Of a stretch of DNA of 60,076 nucleotides, positions 58,299-60,076 are shown one piece after another (position 1 is the first letter of the stretch; every line of letters begins with the position of its first letter). A program made the translations under genes and the position numbers. Source of the stretch: Planctomycetota bacterium (GTDB lineage: Bacteria > Planctomycetota > Brocadiia > Brocadiales > Brocadiaceae). The notes under the pieces were generated by a model. That model was not told where the DNA came from and searched no databases. It was given only the letters and a program-made list of their open reading frames with translations. The DNA is taken from positions 1 through 60,076 of the forward strand of contig VGXX01000002.1 in assembly GCA_016873155.1 (NCBI GenBank). Reading direction: 5' to 3'.

Positions 58299-60076
58299 TT
58301 ACCTATGAGAAATTATATAGGAATCAGAAAGACCGGCAACCGCTAGAACGGTCTTAAATCTATGAACCCACGTGTGATCAAGCAAGCACCGGTTTCTTCC
58401 TGCTGCTCCAATATTTAAGGCAATATCCGGGTGTGTTATATAATAGTGTAATTTTGAAAGTAAGTCCGTTTCATTCCGATAGCAATCAATTTCTTCTCCA
58501 AGGATAAAACAGTTTTCCAGGTCTTGATTATAAGTTGTCAAATAGAGGCCTCCCATCAGGGGAACCTCAAAATCCCTTCCCTTTAATCCTGTCAGATGAA
58601 GAGAATCCCCGATAAAGCCGAATCCTAAATTTACAACTGAACGGGAATAGATTACGTTCATCTCCTGGTGTGAAAGTTCTCCTGAAGGCCAGCCCTTGCC
58701 AAATGTTTGAACTGAAATCCCACAACTTCTTAACCACGCAATGATATGAGGTCTAGTGCCGTAACATTGGCCGACAAAGGAAACAGGAATATCTCTGGGC
58801 GCTGGTATGGGAGAAAATGAGTGAGTGTTTCCTCCTGGTGGAAGAAACAATGCCCTGGCGCCAACGCTAATGTACTTTTGAATATCTTCCTCTGATTGAG
58901 TGGTAATGCAGAGGTCGAACTCAGGCGCAATTTCAGCATTTCCAGAAAGACCGCCTGGCTCTTGATAGCCCCAGAATTTTACCTTGTCATCAAGGCTAAT
59001 GTTTACTGTTATTATGTTCATTTTACCGATAGCCTGAATAGTATCTGGATAGACCCATCTTCCCGAGAGGTAAGAAAAGAAGAGATCAATCGGCTTCTCA
59101 CGATGAGCTAATTCAACCTGCCGTAGTAATACCTTGTTGAAATCTGGTTTGCCTCTTCGATGCCAGTCGGCAGCATATTGATCGAAGGAATTTCCCCAAT
59201 CATAGTGAATAACATCAGCAGTCTCTGCCCATCCATCTACCAAGCCGTGTTTTTCCCAATTGACGTGATGCACGGCTACGAAGATTCTGGGTCTAACCTT
59301 GCTGGTTAAAACTTTGCCTGTATTTGCAAGATGTGTTCTGATCTTGTCGATCTGTTCTTCTAATGAATTGTAAAATGCCATTGGATGAGTTTGTTGAGTT
59401 GTTCCGGAAGGGTTTTCGGCATCATTCATGGTTATATTTATAAATTTATCATGTGTAACATGGACACATTGGTTCTTGTCCAGGGATGACTTTGAAAGAT
59501 ATGTGGACATCACCCGTATGATTTCATCTGCCCGGTGAGTATAGGTATGGCGTGCTGCTGCCTCCGCATAGCCTCGCATAGCAATCGTATCCCGCTCTTT
59601 TGTGTGATCTAAATAGTATTTTGCTTTGTCACAGAGTTCGTCAAATATCTCAAACTCTACAAGGTGCTCACACGAGAAGGGGTTCTCTTCCGAAAGCCGT
59701 TCGGTGAGAAGAAACGATCCACAGCCGAGCGCCTCAAAAACACGGGTCTCCGTATCTTTATGATCTTCGGCATGAATGTTCAATACTATTTTGCTTCTGT
59801 TAAATAACTGGACAAGCTCTCTGCCAAAGGCATTTGCAATCGTCACATTGAAGTTGGACTGGAGTTTCTCTAATAGTATTTTTCTCCGTGGTGTTATCGA
59901 ACCCACAAAAAGGATATCGATATCTCGCTTTATGTCAGAATTCATTCTATGAATGGTTTCATCAAATCCACTGAGCAAAATAGAGCATCTATCTCGTTTG
60001 ACCCAACCGTATGATACCGCAGTCTCGATACACCTTTTGGTACGGAAAAAGATATGGTCAAACAGCCCGGATGAAA
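58299..60076 (-). CDS. CgeB-like tandem glycosyltransferase (5' end outside window)
   Basis: The frame remains open to the right edge, so TTG 59978 is not the start; at least 592 residues are visible. The first visible part (DILFVGSITPRRKILLEKL, RSKIVLNIHAEDHKDTETRVFEALGCGSFLLTE) is a CgeB/GT4-type C-terminal half. The second part (PRIFVAVHHVNWEKHG, PIDLFFSYLSGRWV, VSFVGQCYGTRPHIIAWL, LKGRDFEVPLMGGLYLTT) is a complete second CgeB-like unit. Two glycosyltransferase units in one chain may add sugars in sequence. It is in operon with wecB. Substrates are unknown. Confidence 0.85.
   Translation of the reverse strand, partial: SSGLFDHIFFRTKRCIETAVSYGWVKRDRCSILLSGFDETIHRMNSDIKRDIDILFVGSITPRRKILLEKLQSNFNVTIANAFGRELVQLFNRSKIVLNIHAEDHKDTETRVFEALGCGSFLLTERLSEENPFSCEHLVEFEIFDELCDKAKYYLDHTKERDTIAMRGYAEAAARHTYTHRADEIIRVMSTYLSKSSLDKNQCVHVTHDKFINITMNDAENPSGTTQQTHPMAFYNSLEEQIDKIRTHLANTGKVLTSKVRPRIFVAVHHVNWEKHGLVDGWAETADVIHYDWGNSFDQYAADWHRRGKPDFNKVLLRQVELAHREKPIDLFFSYLSGRWVYPDTIQAIGKMNIITVNISLDDKVKFWGYQEPGGLSGNAEIAPEFDLCITTQSEEDIQKYISVGARALFLPPGGNTHSFSPIPAPRDIPVSFVGQCYGTRPHIIAWLRSCGISVQTFGKGWPSGELSHQEMNVIYSRSVVNLGFGFIGDSLHLTGLKGRDFEVPLMGGLYLTTYNQDLENCFILGEEIDCYRNETDLLSKLHYYITHPDIALNIGAAGRNRCLLDHTWVHRFKTVLAVAGLSDSYIISHR

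Noticed and set aside
1-60076. tRNA or rRNA genes
   Set aside because: No cloverleaf with a CCA-type acceptor or rRNA-like segment was recognised on either strand.

Overview
The window looks like about 60 kb of a moderately low-GC, diderm-type chromosome that carries most of one large flagellar locus. A planctomycete is plausible, possibly an anammox Brocadiales member. That guess rests on general gene style: TTG starts, fusions of glycosyltransferases to TPR repeats, many dispersed GC-rich palindromic repeats, and sigma-54/sigma-28 flagellar control. No taxonomic marker gene is present.

Region 1 (1-5.1 kb) is signalling. It holds the end of a hybrid histidine kinase and two membrane c-di-GMP enzymes, an HD-GYP phosphodiesterase and a GGDEF cyclase, which share a homologous extracellular sensor. 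Region 2 (5.4-14.2 kb) is flagellar regulation and accessory structure. It contains FlgM behind a sigma-28 promoter, a CsgG/TolB-like TPR protein, an NtrC-type activator, a REC/PP2C-like/HATPase protein overlapping a STAS protein (an HsbR/HsbA-type partner switch), and two further TPR proteins, one with a secretin-type STN domain. Region 3 (14.2-16.7 kb) is an NhaD antiporter bounded by direct repeats that appears inserted into the flagellar locus.

Region 4 (16.7-40.5 kb) is the main flagellar cluster: a TPR protein, a soluble kinase and a second sigma-54 activator, then flgBC-fliE, fliFGHIJ, a MotE-like gene, fliLMN, fliOPQR, flhB, flhA, flhG, a small membrane protein, fliA, a small hydrophilic protein and an HD-GYP protein. 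fliR is broken by a 59-bp tandem duplication. flhF, fliK, flgDE and motAB are not present.

Region 5 (40.5-54.8 kb) is the filament region: a GAF/HD-GYP protein and two nearly identical flagellin genes in inverted orientation. These enclose two TPR-glycosyltransferases, fliS, a FlgN/FliT-like chaperone gene and fliD, and two more GT2-TPR glycosyltransferases follow. Region 6 (54.8-60.1 kb) has an MNT-HEPN toxin-antitoxin pair flanked by imperfect direct repeats, then a sugar-methyltransferase-like gene, wecB and a CgeB-like glycosyltransferase that runs off the right edge.

Reading the intergenic DNA gave six -24/-12 (sigma-54) elements and three sigma-28 elements. They give a coherent hierarchy: NtrC-type activators and sigma-54 drive the regulator operon, the kinase/regulator operon, flgB, fliF and probably one glycosyltransferase, while FliA drives flgM, one flagellin and, from inside a chaperone gene, fliS. 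The spaces between genes are crowded with several dispersed palindromic repeat families. One copy has inserted in frame inside a glycosyltransferase and others separate promoters or terminators from their genes.
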